Of a stretch of 64,000 bases of DNA, positions 42,001 to 54,700 are shown one piece after another. Position 1 is the stretch's first letter; every line of letters starts with the position of its first letter. A program made the translations under genes and the position numbers. The stretch is from assembly GCF_036373705.1 (NCBI RefSeq), contig NC_089857.1:42720784-42784783 (forward strand), given 5' to 3'. The DNA comes from Amia ocellicauda (taxonomy: Eukaryota; Chordata; Actinopteri; Amiiformes; Amiidae). Below the pieces are notes generated by a model. The model saw only the letters and a program-made list of their open reading frames with translations, ran no database searches and had not been told where the DNA came from.

Positions 42001-43573
42001 CAAAACAGCTACTATTGCTACCACCACTACTGACTCTACTGCTACTATTATTAACATCATTAAAGGTCAAAACATAAAACACACACAAATTACACAGGAT
42101 AGTCTTCAGATCTAGTGGAGACCCCAACTCAAACACCCAGCACAGCTGGGAAGGACTTGGAGGACAGAGATTGGCAGCTCAAGAACCTGAAGCACGTCTA
42201 TTAAGAATAATCACATCACTGCGTTCAGCGGAGAGGCCTTCAGTGTAGTTAAGGGAGAGAACAGGGTTTCATCTTTATGTATTTAATCACAGCGTTAAGA
42301 GCCCAAGACAATTCCCTGATCCCCTGGAGCAGATCAGTGTCTGTGAACGACTGCACTGCCTCTACTGAAAGTTAACCAACTGTTATCGTACGCCTTCTCT
42401 CTGTTGGGACAATTATCTAACATTGATGTGTGATCTATTGTGTTTATTACTAAATATATACATCAAATATGCATGCAATATTACATATGTATATTAATGT
42501 TGATTATTTTGAACACTGTAAGAAAAAAGACTATTAAAACCTATGTGGTCATAATTATCATTACCCTTTAATTAATGAAACAACTGGCTATAAGACAGAA
42601 TAGCTTTAAATAAAACTAAAAAATAAAACATGAGCTTTCGGAAACATTCTATGCATTGTTTTTAAAGACACTATAACAATCTGCTGTTGTAAACTAGACA
42701 CAATATCCGCATATGGCTAAATTAAGGTCTAAAAAATCCAATAACCCAAACATATGGACTATTTATGGCGAATCTACTGGCTTAGGGTCATTAAAATCTC
42801 AGCACACCATCAGAGCAGTGTCTGTGGAGGGACAGGGTCTGTGGTGAGGTGGCATCTGCGGTGATGCAGTGTCTGTGGGCAGGAAGGGTCTGTGGCAAGG
42901 ACTGGGCCATTTCTGTGGCGAGGCCGTGTCTGAGGGCTCACAGGCTCTAAATACCAACAGGGGTCTAAAAAAAGTCTCATTTCCAAACATCCTTCATAGC
43001 AGCCGAGCGCCTGGGGAATAATGCCCACAGCAACAACGATAACAGTGCCAATGCAGCACAATAACCCGCATTTGAAGAACAAGAGAGCCGTCATGAACAG
43101 GTTGTTGAGGTCCTGTCATGCAGAACCGTTTGCACTTCATGTCTGCGCGTTAAGGGGCGAGGGGGCAGAGCCGAGGGGCATCGCTGCCCCCCTGGCACCG
43201 CAGAAGCGCCATCTGTGCCGCCTCTGCAGCCGGCTACCCTGTCCGCCGAGCCGCTGCTGTGTGCCACCTATGTGCGCAACTGGCCAATGCAACGCCCGGC
43301 GACTACATGCACGTTTGCCCGGGCAGGTACAGCGCCCCCAGCCGCAGACTTACCCCAGACCCACGTCAGAGGATGCGCCCTGGGGACGAGCGACAGGGAG
43401 TACAGCGCGCCCAGGTGCAGCAGGCTCATCAGCGCGACGTTTCTCCACACGACCTGCGGGGCCGGGTCGCTCCCCGCCCGGGCATCCCCGCCCGGTGCCT
43501 CCGCCGCTGCCGACGCACACCGCATCAGAGCCGCTCCGTCCCGCATCTCGCTGCCCTCCTCCGCGCTCACCAT
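32513..43573 (-). CDS. scd5: Stearoyl-CoA desaturase 5 (delta-9 desaturase), complete
   Basis: Exons in transcript order are 43573-43354, 35757-35627, 34181-33976, 33421-33189 and 32703-32513, giving 326 residues (human SCD5 330). The enzyme sits in the ER membrane and introduces a cis double bond at carbon 9 of palmitoyl- and stearoyl-CoA, using cytochrome b5. Di-iron ligands are present: HRLWSH at 90-95, HRVHH at 127-131, HNYHH at 268-272, and N235/H239 in NSAAH. The C-terminus ARKSRTGDGSA and the N-terminal VVWRNVALMSLLHLGALYSL mark the SCD5 rather than SCD1 subfamily. The start at 43573 has G at -3 and +4; the same frame stays open upstream, but no family likeness exists there. Intron 1 is 7.6 kb. 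In the intron after exon 4, a GT-repeat tract begins seven bases after the donor. Confidence 0.96.
32953..33181. repeat. Compound CA/GT microsatellite with 50-bp higher-order period
   Basis: About 230 bp of interrupted CA repeat on the plus strand. The word ACACGCACACGCGCACAC recurs at 33,051, 33,101 and 33,151, an exact 50-bp period, so part of the tract grew by duplication of a 50-bp block. It occupies half of the 485-bp last intron of scd5 and begins seven bases from the splice donor. Confidence 0.9.
35758..43353 (-). other. scd5: scd5 intron 1
   Basis: A 7.6-kb intron between the first and second coding exons. It contains a GT-rich microsatellite near 37,455-37,540 and a LINE 3' fragment at about 40,398-40,745. 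No other exon or RNA gene recognised. Confidence 0.7.
40398..40745 (-). mobile_element. Truncated non-LTR retrotransposon (LINE) 3' fragment
   Basis: On the minus strand the remnant translates in pieces as IQVFKIMKDIDHIKPEELFQIS, then (frame shifted) [21 protein letters not shown]. This matches the C-terminal tail typical of CR1/L2-like LINE proteins (VFKI...FKNRLD). It is 5'-truncated and frame-broken. Related copies occur at 57,373-57,524 and 58,381-58,600. Confidence 0.75.
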
Positions 43574-43900
43574 CTCCGCATTAACGCACCGTGTGCTCGA
43601 TAGCGGGGGGAAAGAAGCGCCCCTGAACCGGAGCAACCAGGAGCGGGTGACGACGCAGGGATGGCAGTCAGATCGGCGCCGGGGAGGTGCTGCGTGCTTC
43701 AGAGGCTGCAGCCGGAGTGACGGGTGGAGGAGACGAGCATCTGCTGCTGGCGTCTCCCACCGCGCTGGACCCGCAGTGCCGCAGCCAATCACCGGCCGCG
43801 GAGGAGAGGCGGCGGCGCTGTGTGGACGGGCGCCGCTGACTGACAGTGTGGGAGCAGCAGGTGCAAGTGATGGAGCCGTGTGGGCAGAGACAGGCAGAGA
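43140..43900. promoter_or_regulatory. scd5: CpG island spanning scd5 exon 1 and promoter
   Basis: Dense CpG sequence surrounds the scd5 start codon. Long open frames on both strands here (up to about 320 codons) reflect GC richness, not extra genes. The transcription start probably lies between 43,600 and 43,850. Confidence 0.65.
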
Positions 43901-45190
43901 CAGGCAGGGACCGGACAGTCCAGCACACGGGTTGAGCTGCAAGTGTCCCAGCCTGTCCAATCCGCCCCAGGGACACTGTCTGTGCGCTACAGCACGCAGT
44001 CAGCCCGGCTCTACTTGCGCGACGTGCCTGGAGACAGGGATGCTCTGGGTCTTTAATTTTAGTTGTAAGGACACACATTACAAGTTGTCTCCTTGTGCAG
44101 CAATGCATCCCGTCCAGTGCTGCGTATACACCAGTCATACAGCGGAACCGTCACACTGTGGAGCAGCGACGCCAGCAGGCTGACCAGAGCGCACTTGCGT
44201 TGATCTGGAATTGCGCACTGAGTGAAATATCACATTTTATTCCAGGAGTGCATCAACAGGACTTAAGTTACTCCATAGCAAAGTAATACTTGTTATACTT
44301 ATTTGTTTTCTCCTCTGCGACGGACAAAAACGTACATAAATGTCATATAAAACGTGCTTCCTCTATATAGACTACACTTAGGGTTGTATTATTGGACCTT
44401 GATGTGTCATTTATTTATTTACACGAACTGAAGCGGACAGAGCCAATCAATCAATAACTGTCATAATGGAAACTGGGTTAGCGGTGCAGCGCGGTGCGGG
44501 ATGCGGTGCAAAAGTGCTCCCTTGTACGGCTGCGCACCAGCTGCGGCGCCCTGCATGTAACACATGTAAGACAATAATCTCACTTCTCAAACAAAAAATA
44601 GTAATGCTATTCAATTCATGTCTCGAAATGCAAAAGGTCTGGTGTGAGGCCTGCAAAGTTCACCGAGGGCTCAACACTGACCTACATAGAGACAGACAGT
44701 CCATTTGTGGTTTAAAATGCATTTTTTACCCCCGAAAAATATTTATTTAAAACAAATCCATTCCTGGGGTTTTGAGTGAAGCAAGCTTTTTTTCTTTTTT
44801 AAATAAACCTCCCTTGGGTGGTGTCAGGAGTGGTCTAGCAACAGGTCAAGTGAGGCCTAGCAATGTTGACGGAGTACATGAAGCAAAGGTTACAGCCGTT
44901 GTAATTGTGGAAAAGCACACCTAAACCAAGAATGTCCCCACAGCAAATCTCACCCAGATCTGAATGCTGGCATGACACCATTGTCCTACTGATTTGCACA
45001 CAACTCATCCAGGTACTTGGCCATTGATGCACATCCTGCAGAATCCCTCCGTCTCTGTCTGCAGTCGGGTCAGGAGGGCTGGTTATCTAGGGGAGGTTCT
45101 GGTCGTACACTGGTGTGGGTGCTGGTGTGTTAGTACCGTCTGGTAAATCGATTCACTCTACGATACTACAACTTGCGTGATAAAAATGAC
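43901..45190. other. Intergenic interval between sec31a 3' end and scd5 promoter
   Basis: No exon or repeat family recognised. Sequence becomes AT-rich left to right after about 44,200. Confidence 0.45.
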
Positions 45191-45215
45191 CAACAAGAGA
45201 TTTAAATAAATACTA

Positions 45216-45221
45216 TTTATT
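45216..45221 (-). terminator. sec31a: Probable poly(A) signal of sec31a
   Basis: AATAAA on the minus strand, about 510 bases after the sec31a stop codon, in an AT-rich context. It would give a 3'UTR of roughly 530 nt. Later AATAAA sites exist near 44,741 and 44,803. Confidence 0.45.
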
Positions 45222-45727
45222 TAAAATATTGCATGTCGTGGTTTTAAAGTTTCTTTGCTCCACTAAAATTAATAATGCTAAAACTGGAGCAGATACCACT
45301 TAATTCTAACTGAATACAAGGAGGTGTCTGGTTCACAGCCTGACAGACTTGAGGACAAACAAAAAGATGCTGGAATTAACTGACAGACATACAGATGCAC
45401 GACAATTACGCAGACAGGCCCCTCTTTCAGATCAGAACATACATACATCTCAGTTATAGTTATCATGAAACACATGCCTTCCTTACAATACTGTAGAGAT
45501 TTAAAATGCAAAACAAAAAAAGCACCGATTGCACTCTGCTCTTTCTGAATGTCATGATTACACGTGAAAAGAAATATTCTAAAATAGTTTTGGGTGTCGG
45601 GGGGGGTTGTTCCCTAAGACGCGGCTCACACCAGCAGTGACAGGATGACAAGCAGCTCCAGAGCTCGGTCCGAGTCGGTCCCACATGCTGCCGCAGTGAC
45701 GCTCCTGCGCGGCTCATGCAAGAACCG

Positions 45728-48700
45728 CTACACCCGGAGCTTGTCCGCCTGCGTCAGGACGACCTTCAGCACAGGCATGAAGGCCGAGGTCTCGCTGAAG
45801 TTGCTGTTGCGGACGATGTGGGTGTGGATGTTCAGCCCCTCCATGTAGCTGCGGGTCTCGACGCTGCGAGCGATGTTGTGCAGGCCAGCGACGATGGCCG
45901 GCGAGAGCTGCAACAACACAACACGGCACCCGGTCAGACAACTCAGTCACAGAAACTAATGACAGGGAAAAGCAAACACAAAACAACCCCTCACACCCTC
46001 TGCCTCGCCTTGTGTGCTCCACACACAGTGATACAGATAAAGAGACTGCAATGGCAGGCAATCGGTATCTTCACGTCAGAAACACTCTTAAGCTTGTGTA
46101 ACGGGGCTCATTCATGTGATAATGAGCACGTTACAAAGTGACATAACCCTTCAGTAAAAGTAGTACAGTTTTGAGTCTCCCGCAGTGGGAGGCCCGGCCT
46201 TTTAGTGTAGAGGACTTAACGCTGTACTGCGCTGGAGCTGCTGCGGTGCGGAGCGGTGCGCAGTTCGAATCCCGGGCAGGGAGCTCCGACCCGCATCGGC
46301 TACACTTGACTTCAATCAGTGCCTTCTAATATTATAAATTTTAACGCGATACAAATATCAGTATAATTGGAATATCTACAATATCATGTTTCTTGGCCAT
46401 GCTTCTTCCCTCAGATGGAAATCTCAGCGTCCACAGGAAAGGCAGCTGAGCTTTCAGAACCACTTCCTGCTCCAGATACTGTCATAACACATCGAGTTAC
46501 AATTGATCGTTGCTTTGCGCAGCACATCAACGGCAGATACAAATAAATACACTATAATCATGATTTATTAATAAAAGTCACCCATGCAAGATCACGTTCT
46601 GCCCGATGATTTGCCCCTCAAACGTTAAAAAGCACTCTCTGGACGGCTCGAGCAAACACACAATGCTGCCCGACACAGACACACAATCGCCACGTTCTCC
46701 TTCTGTCACAGAGTAAATTATTCAGTTGGCTGTCGGCGAACCCGTGAGACGTGGCCCAGAGCCTGGCTCAGCGCAGGGCGGCCTCACGGCCCTCGTCTCG
46801 AGCAGGACACTCACCGTCTGGTCGCGAAGCTTATCGTACAGAGACTCCAGGCGCTTGTTCGCGTCGTCCAGTTTTCTCCTGGTTTGCTGCAAAGACACAC
46901 AACACCAGTGTTACAACGTCCGGCTGCAGTAAAACAATGCTAATTAAGATCTTTAAAAATGCATCACTGACGAGAAAGCTCTCTGGAAGGATCTAATGTC
47001 GGTTACCTTGTGTCATACACTGCTGTCACTGTTACACCAAGACACCTGTGTCACTGTCATACACCGGTGTCACTATTACACCGAGACACCCGTGTCACAG
47101 TCATACACTGGTGTCACTGTCACACCGAGACACCTGTGTCACTGTCATACACTGGTGTCACTATTACACCGAGACACCCGTGTCACAGTCATACACTGGT
47201 GTCACTATTACACCGAGACACCCGTGTCACTGTCATACACTGGTGTCACTGTCACACCGAGACACCCGTGTCACTGTCATACACTGGTGTCACTATTACA
47301 CCGAGACACCCGTGTCACTGTCATACACTGGTGTCACTGTCACACCGAGACACCCGTGTCACTGTCATACACTGGTGTCACTGTCACACCGAGACACCCG
47401 TGTCACAGTCATACACTGGTGTCACTATTACACCGAGACACCCGTGTCACAGTCATACACCGGTGTTACTGTCATACGGAGACACCTGTGTCACTGTCAT
47501 ACACTGGTGTCACTATTACACCGAGACACCCGTGTCACTGTCATACACCGGTGTCACTATTACACCGAGACACCCGTGTCACAGTCATGCACTGGTGTCA
47601 CTATTACACCGAGACACCTGTGTCACTGTCATACACTGGTGTCACTATTACACCGAGACACCCGTGTCACAGTCATACACCGGTGTTACTGTCATACGGA
47701 GACACCTGTGTCACTGTCATACACTGGTGTCACTATTACACCGAGACACCCGTGTCACTGTCATACACTGGTGTCACTATTACACCGAGACACCCGTGTC
47801 ACTGTCATACACTGGTGTCACTATTACACAGAGACACCCGTGTCACTGTCATACACTGGTGTCACTGTTACACCGAGACACCCGTGTCACTGTCATACAC
47901 TGGTGTCACTGTTACACCGAGACACCCGTGTCACTGTCATACACTGGTGTCACTGTTACACCGAGACACCCGTGTCACTGTCATACACTGGTGTCACTGT
48001 CACACCGAGATACTTGGGCTCAGATCTCTAAACATAAGAGGTCTCACCGGGTCCACAGCTGCTGTCATGCACCTCTGGATGAGACCCTCAAAGGTGGTCT
48101 TCAGGATGAGGTGTTCGTCAGGAATGGGTTTTTTGGTAATTTTCTCCGCAGGTATCGACTGCATGGGCTGTGTGAGAAAACAAGGAGTCACAAATACAGA
48201 CACTTATTGATTGACGCAAGAACTGCTGTTATAGAGGGTTCGTCTTTCCTGACAATTATGTCTAAAAGACAAACCGCGGAGCTCGTTCAAAAGACTAGAA
48301 GCTGTGAGTCTCGAGTGGTCACCTGTATGATGTCCCCAATGGGGGCCCCGGGTGCCCCCTCCACACTGAGCCGGGGGCCCGAGGGCTGCATGGGTGGCTG
48401 GGCCAGGGGCTGCTGCTGCTGCTGCTGCTGGAGGCCAGGGTAGGGGCCCTGCATGCCCGGCTGCCCCGCGGGGATTTGCTGGGGCTGGAAGGCAGGGGTG
48501 TGGGAGGGCGGCTGGGCCTGGGGGTCTCCCAGAGGGGTCATTATAGGAGCCATGATGGGAGCAGGAGGAGTGTAGTGGTCTGGGACCTGCAACACAAATA
48601 ACAAAATACCCGGTAATACCCCAGGGAGAGTGCGCTGATGGCTGTGCCCAGCTCCAGCATAGACTCCATGACAGTGTCTGAACTCGCCAATGTCAGGGCG

Positions 48701-51700
48701 AGGTTTTAAAACAATGGTCTTACCTTCTTCTTCTTTGGCACACGGCTCAGACTCGGAGGATCGTTCCATCCGTTCTGCGGCCCTGAGCAGAGAGAGAAGA
48801 GGTGTGAGAAACGTAAAAATCGATGACAGACACTATCGACTGCATTAGGACAGTCCTCTGAAGAGCAGCCCACTTGAGAACCGTCTGTGAGCGAGTGACC
48901 AAGACCAACTGATGGAAACGTCAAGCATTTGATCGGTTGCAATGTTCCTGACTTATCAAGAGTCCCGGGCCTGTCCATCCACTCGGATCTCCATCACAGC
49001 GCCTGACCTAGTTTCCTCCCCAGTGAATGCAGTGGAAACACGCCACCCTGCTCTGGACTGGAGAGATATCTAGGTCGGCCACTGCACTGTGGATTTAATT
49101 TTAATCCAGTGATTTCTTTTCATTTCCACGGTCCCTTCAGAGTCCAACCCAGGACAGGACCAGAACCTCTCAATGCAATACAGTAACAACATAGAATCAA
49201 ATCAATTAAATCTTGATTTAGTAACAGGAGTCTACGTTATACCCATTAGAGGAAATGCCATCATTGATACACGATCAGGGTGTTATTGTACCAACAGTAT
49301 CCGGTACTTTCAAGACCATTCCAGCTGTGATTAATTAGATTGTATTGGCAGGGCTGCCGATTGTCTTAATTTGATTGAATCAGTTTGGGATTTCAGGGAT
49401 TATTTCAGTAAAACCGCTTCCAATTCACCTTCAGGATAACAGACTGCATCTTGTTCATTAGCTCCCCCTGGAAATGAAATACAATTAAACATGTTCTAAC
49501 ACAAAGATCTCATCTAACTTGTGTCCATTTTTTGGGCCGACATGGACTATACAGACCTCAGATGCTTAAAGAAATGCACCTTTATCTAGGAAACATCGAA
49601 CTTTATGAGCAGACGAAATACAGCGCAGATTTAGAGTAACGTCTGCCTTAATCTCTAGTTTAAATGTAGTGCTTTATTTCAAGTTTATATGTGGTAAAAT
49701 GGTTTTTCTTTTTAATACTTCTGTTTTTCCTGTATTTGAGCCCGATTTCCCAGCTTGTTTACTCACGAGTAAGACCAGCGGTTGTAATACAATTTCACAT
49801 TTAACTTCTAAAATCAAGATAACTTTTCCAAATATCTGGTGTGAATGTCTAAGCTGTAAGTCTGTTACAGATTACTTGCTCACTTTGGCAAGTCGGGCCC
49901 AGAGAGTTCAATACAGGTCACAACCTGGCATTTCCATTTAACGTGCTTAAACTGAACCTGTAAAACAGCAAAACCGTGAAAACTAAACCGAAGGTAGCAG
50001 TGCCCCAACCATCTCCAAGCACGTGTGTGAGTTTAATTAAAGACTAATCCCAACAACACAAACACCAACACTGTCTTCCATCAAGGCTGGACACAATATA
50101 TATTTATATATAATAAGTAAAATCATTGTCAGTGACAGGACAACTCTGCAGTTTCGATATCCTGCCGCAAACCCGGGTCTGACTTTCCACTGCAAACACA
50201 GACACGAAGACAAGACTCCCTCAATATAGGTTTGTAAATATATATGGTAAACATTTCCAAAACCCTTCATCAGATGTGGAGATCCTTGACTTGTGATTGT
50301 ACCTTTCTTTCTAAACTGTACTGTTAATGTCACTCTCTGTGTATGAGGGTATAATATTATAAACACAGGCCTGCACACTGATTATAGCTGCTCTGTCACT
50401 TTGAGGCGTCTGAACGGATGAATATACCATCAGCGGTGCCACACCTGCAGATCTGTTCTCCGAGGGGAGGCCGGGCAGAGTACCTGTGTTTCCGGTCGGC
50501 GGAGGCAGAGGGTAGGAGGAGGCTGGAGCGCCCGGACCGCCATGCTGGGAGGAGGCTCCAGGAGACAGAGGAGGACAGAAGGGGGACACGGGAGACAGGG
50601 GGTCCCCGGACGAGCCCCGAGGATGCCCCGGGTACTGGGGCCCGGAGGAGACAGGCGGCAGGGAGTGAGAGGGATGCATGTAGTGAGGAGGATAGGGGGC
50701 AGAGGAGGAAGAGGAGGAGGAGAAAGGGGGAGGCGGAACAGTGTGGTGCTGAGGCTGATAGATCGCTGGGCCTCCCGCTCCAGCAGGGTACTGCGGGGCC
50801 TGGGGGTAGGCTACAGCCATAAAGAGAAGAGAGAGAGTTAGTGAGAGCTGCCCGTCGGGGTCCGGTCTCCTGGGCGGTCATGCTTCATGCAGAGCAACTA
50901 CAGGGTTACAGCAGCTTGGAAGACATGCTCTCGACACGGCTGGTTAGTGAAGTTGCATTGCACGCAAGGACAGAGTTTGCATCGTTATTATAGTTTTTAT
51001 AACCGAGCCACAGCAGGGAGAGTGCCGCTCCTTTGCACACGACACACAGAAGACACCCCGGGGCTCTGGACTCTCGTAGCCCACCTCCAGAGTCTAGCAC
51101 ATCGCTGGCCAGTAATAAGTCTTCTCCTTGGTCCTCTACAGCTCTCCCTGCACTACAGCCTTGCAGAGGATGTTGGGGGCAATTAAAGGGCTTCTTCTTT
51201 TCTCCTTGGTCTCTCACTCTCTTGCTCTCTCAGACAAGAAGCTCCACAGAACTCACTGCACTAAAACACTCAAGACTTTATGGGTGCTCTTGGGAGAAAA
51301 CACCCCACTTCCCCTTTCTTACACCGTGGAGTCCTGCACCCTGTGGCCCTCGGCTCTGTGCACCACTTACTCTGCGGGTACCCCGGCCGTGCGCTGCTCT
51401 GGTACATGTACCCGGGAGTGGGGGACGTTGGGACGCTGGGGTTGGCCTGGCCGGGCATCAGGAAGCCGGGCGGTGGGGGCTGCTCGGGCTGAGGGAGAAA
51501 ACGGAAAAGGGGTCTCAGTCACAGGGCACAAGAACGCAGCCTGCTCCCCCCCCCCCCCACCTCCTCAGGTCATCCTGATGTCAGCACTGAAGGCCCAGCG
51601 TGTCACTGTCATTGGCTGCTACCTTACACGTTATACATATTCAGACCAACAGACAAACCATCAGCACATCAGTATTTGATTTACAAATTAAAAGCCTCAC

Positions 51701-54700
51701 AAGGGACGTTTTACTTTTAGTGCGACTGATTTCTGAATTTAAAAGTTCGTTGAATGCCCCCAAACTGGTTCTTCTGCAGAGGTGCATCCATTTAACTGGC
51801 AGAGGGATGTCTGGGATGATAACTTAATTAACTGGTATGAATCACACACAGCCCCCCCGTCTCAACACCTGCACTGGGAAACTGAAATGGTTTTCAACTC
51901 TCATTCCGATCATGTGACCCACTGGTACATCCAGACCCAAACAGAGGACAACCGAAGACAGATGTTTTCACTCTGACTCAGCTCAGATAGTTCTCTCAGG
52001 TCAGAGGTCAATTAGGAGATGTCTGGTATCGTCCTCCACAGTTTGCACTCAGCACTGAATCCATGCTACTGCTGGACACCGCAGTGAGGAGATCATTCAG
52101 AGATCACTGCGAAGCAACCATGTCTGAGCTGGGCGCTGTATGCGTGACAGGGCTGACCTCTGCCTAATGCCACACCTCTGAAGCGCTACAGTCATGGTCT
52201 GAACAGAGCCGGGGGGGGGGGGCACACAGAGAGCAGCCTGGTGTCCTGGGCCCGGGAGAGGGGAGGCGGAGGAAAGGGCAAGGGCGAGCAGGGGTGCCGG
52301 AAGCTCACAATAGGAGCCTCTCGGGACAGTTTGGCCGAGGGGACGGCATTCAGATTCCCCTGCGGCTCAATTAGAGGAATATACCACACCAGCAAGAGCT
52401 CACGGTGCACGTGTGTGTGTGTGTGTGTGTGACATCACAGCTTCCTTCCTTCCAAACAAAACCAAATTTTACTGTGCATATACCATGGTACAGCACACAG
52501 CAGACTGTAGAGGAAAGCAAAGTGAGATCAGCCATGGTCAAACACAGAGGCAAGGTGTTGTAAACCAAAGGAAATCATTTTGACTGGGATAACTGCCAAA
52601 TTAAAAGCGTACATAACTTACAAATGCCCGCGTTATCATAAAAAATAATAGACGTGCAGCTGTGCAGGAGGTCAAGTGTCAGGAATAGATGCCATGACAT
52701 TAATGAGATAATTAATCAATTAAAGACAACATACACATGTTCAGTGAGTGAGACAGGAACAATAAACAGATATGCCAAATTAGGGACACAGTTTAATTTA
52801 AATAAATATCAAAATGCAGAGAATGAGACTTCATCACGCTGCCAGCGTCAGCAACCCGGAGCGACGGCCGGCTCCCTGTACGTGGCTACGGTCAGCATGC
52901 CGAGACTCGGTGCTGGTGTGGTGGGGGGTCCTGGGGGGTGCTGGGGGGTGTTGGGGGGTGCTAGGTGTAAGCGTGGGAAAGCTGAGGAGTGGAAGTCTAT
53001 ACCTGGGAGTCTGAGGAAGAGGCTACCGGAGGGATAGTTGGAAGAGCAGTGGGAGTTTGGTTACTCCAGGAAGTGACAGTAGATGCAGGTCTAACCTGAA
53101 TTAAACAGAGACAAACACCAATGATGGAGGGGGCGGTGGGGAAGAATAGAGTTGAATTCAATTGAACTGTGGAAAAATCAAAACATGCATCAGGCAGGAC
53201 TGGAGATCAATCCCCGCAGGAATCCAAGAACCGTGCAAATCTTTCTCGCTATCGAAACACCAAAAGAGTCTCCTTTGCCGTTTCCAAGTGGGAACGGGTT
53301 CACCTTCTGGGAGGAGAGAGAGGAACATTACAAAAAGACTCATGAAAGCCGAAGAAGTGGAGTTCATTTGTTCTGTAAACGCAAGTGGAGAACTGCCGTG
53401 AACCGAAATACGGACAGCAGAGTCTGAAAAGCATCGGACAAACTGTCAAATGTCCATTACAGGGCTGTCGCTTTGAACTGGCGAGATTTTGTTAATCACT
53501 CACTACTGTTGGGCACTGACATCTCTGGACGGGTCACAGCATCACGGACAGCAAACAGACGCATCATGACCATTTATGTACCCATTAAAACAACGCAGCG
53601 GCAGCAGGTTCTCCCAACTCACCGAGATCAGCACACACCGTACAACACAACCACAGCTGCCACAATAACAGTCACAGAAGGGGAGACTTGGTTTTTATCC
53701 ACAACTGCATGAACATCTCCAGGTTCTTGCAGAAGGCAGCTTTGTACAAAGCGAAGGCACAGTTGGCTCAGAAGTGAAAAATCGAAGAATCCCCCCCTAT
53801 TTGAGAGTGCTTTATGCACAGTCAGGTTTCTAGGTCATTATGCGTGTCGTCTGAAAGCCCTTCCGATCTGATAAGAACAGATACTGCGGTTTATTTAGAT
53901 TTTTTACTTGAAAGCGATGCCGGGCAATGCTGCTTCTCAGTTACAAGACCGAAGCAATGACAGCAACCTCTACTGTCTGGAGAACGGCTAATGTCCTCCA
54001 GGAGAGATCCCTTAAGTATAAATAATACCAATAAAGAGATCGAAAAACACAAGCACAGTTCAGGAGGGGGACTTGACTGCCTCTAACGGTACTGTCCCCC
54101 GCCAATTGCACATACACAACATACACAGAGTTAAAACAGCTCTGAGACTTGGTGAGCGTCGGGGCGCTGGGGCAGGCGTTACCTGGGCGTAGTACTGCTG
54201 TGGTGGCTGCACATCCTGGCTGGGGGTATAGGCGGGCTTGACGGGGGCCCTCTCCCTGGGGGCCGGCTGACGGTCCGAGGGGAAGCCCGGGACCGGCTGC
54301 CCCCCTGCCCGCTCCCCCTGTGCTCGGTACAGCCGGTCGCGCAGCTGCACCACCGCGGCCTGTGGGGGAGGAAGGAAGTAGAGATGGCTTAGTGTCCGCA
54401 CACCTACACGCTAAATATGCAAAAAAAAAAAAAAAAAAAAAAAAAAACACACGCTTCTCACACGCTTCCTCGGAGGCGGGCCGCAGACCCGTACCTGGTT
54501 GGTGTTGCTGGGCAGGTAGGCGAGGGCCGTGGCCAGGCTGCCCTGGGCGGCCAGCAGACCGGCGTACTGACTCATCCTCTCCGCCAGCAGAGCGCCCATC
54601 ACCACGGAGCTCGCCCCCCGGGACTGCTCCACCGCCCGCTGCACCACCATCACCTTCTCCACCAGGTCCTGCGGGAGAGAGAGAGGGGACACGGTCACAC

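Noticed and set aside
43215-44183. 322-codon plus-strand and 230-codon minus-strand open frames
   Set aside because: They lie in the CpG island of scd5. Only the 73-codon part from 43,573 to 43,354 has family likeness and a proper splice donor.
46996-48443. Open frames of 327-477 codons on the plus strand, the longest in the window
   Set aside because: They are the same 44-bp minisatellite read in three frames, with no protein family likeness, inside a sec31a intron.
52192-52410. Possible extra sec31a exon near 52,310-52,370 (acceptor-like GCCGCAG, donor GTGAGC)
   Set aside because: No likeness to SEC31 proteins and not needed to close the frame.
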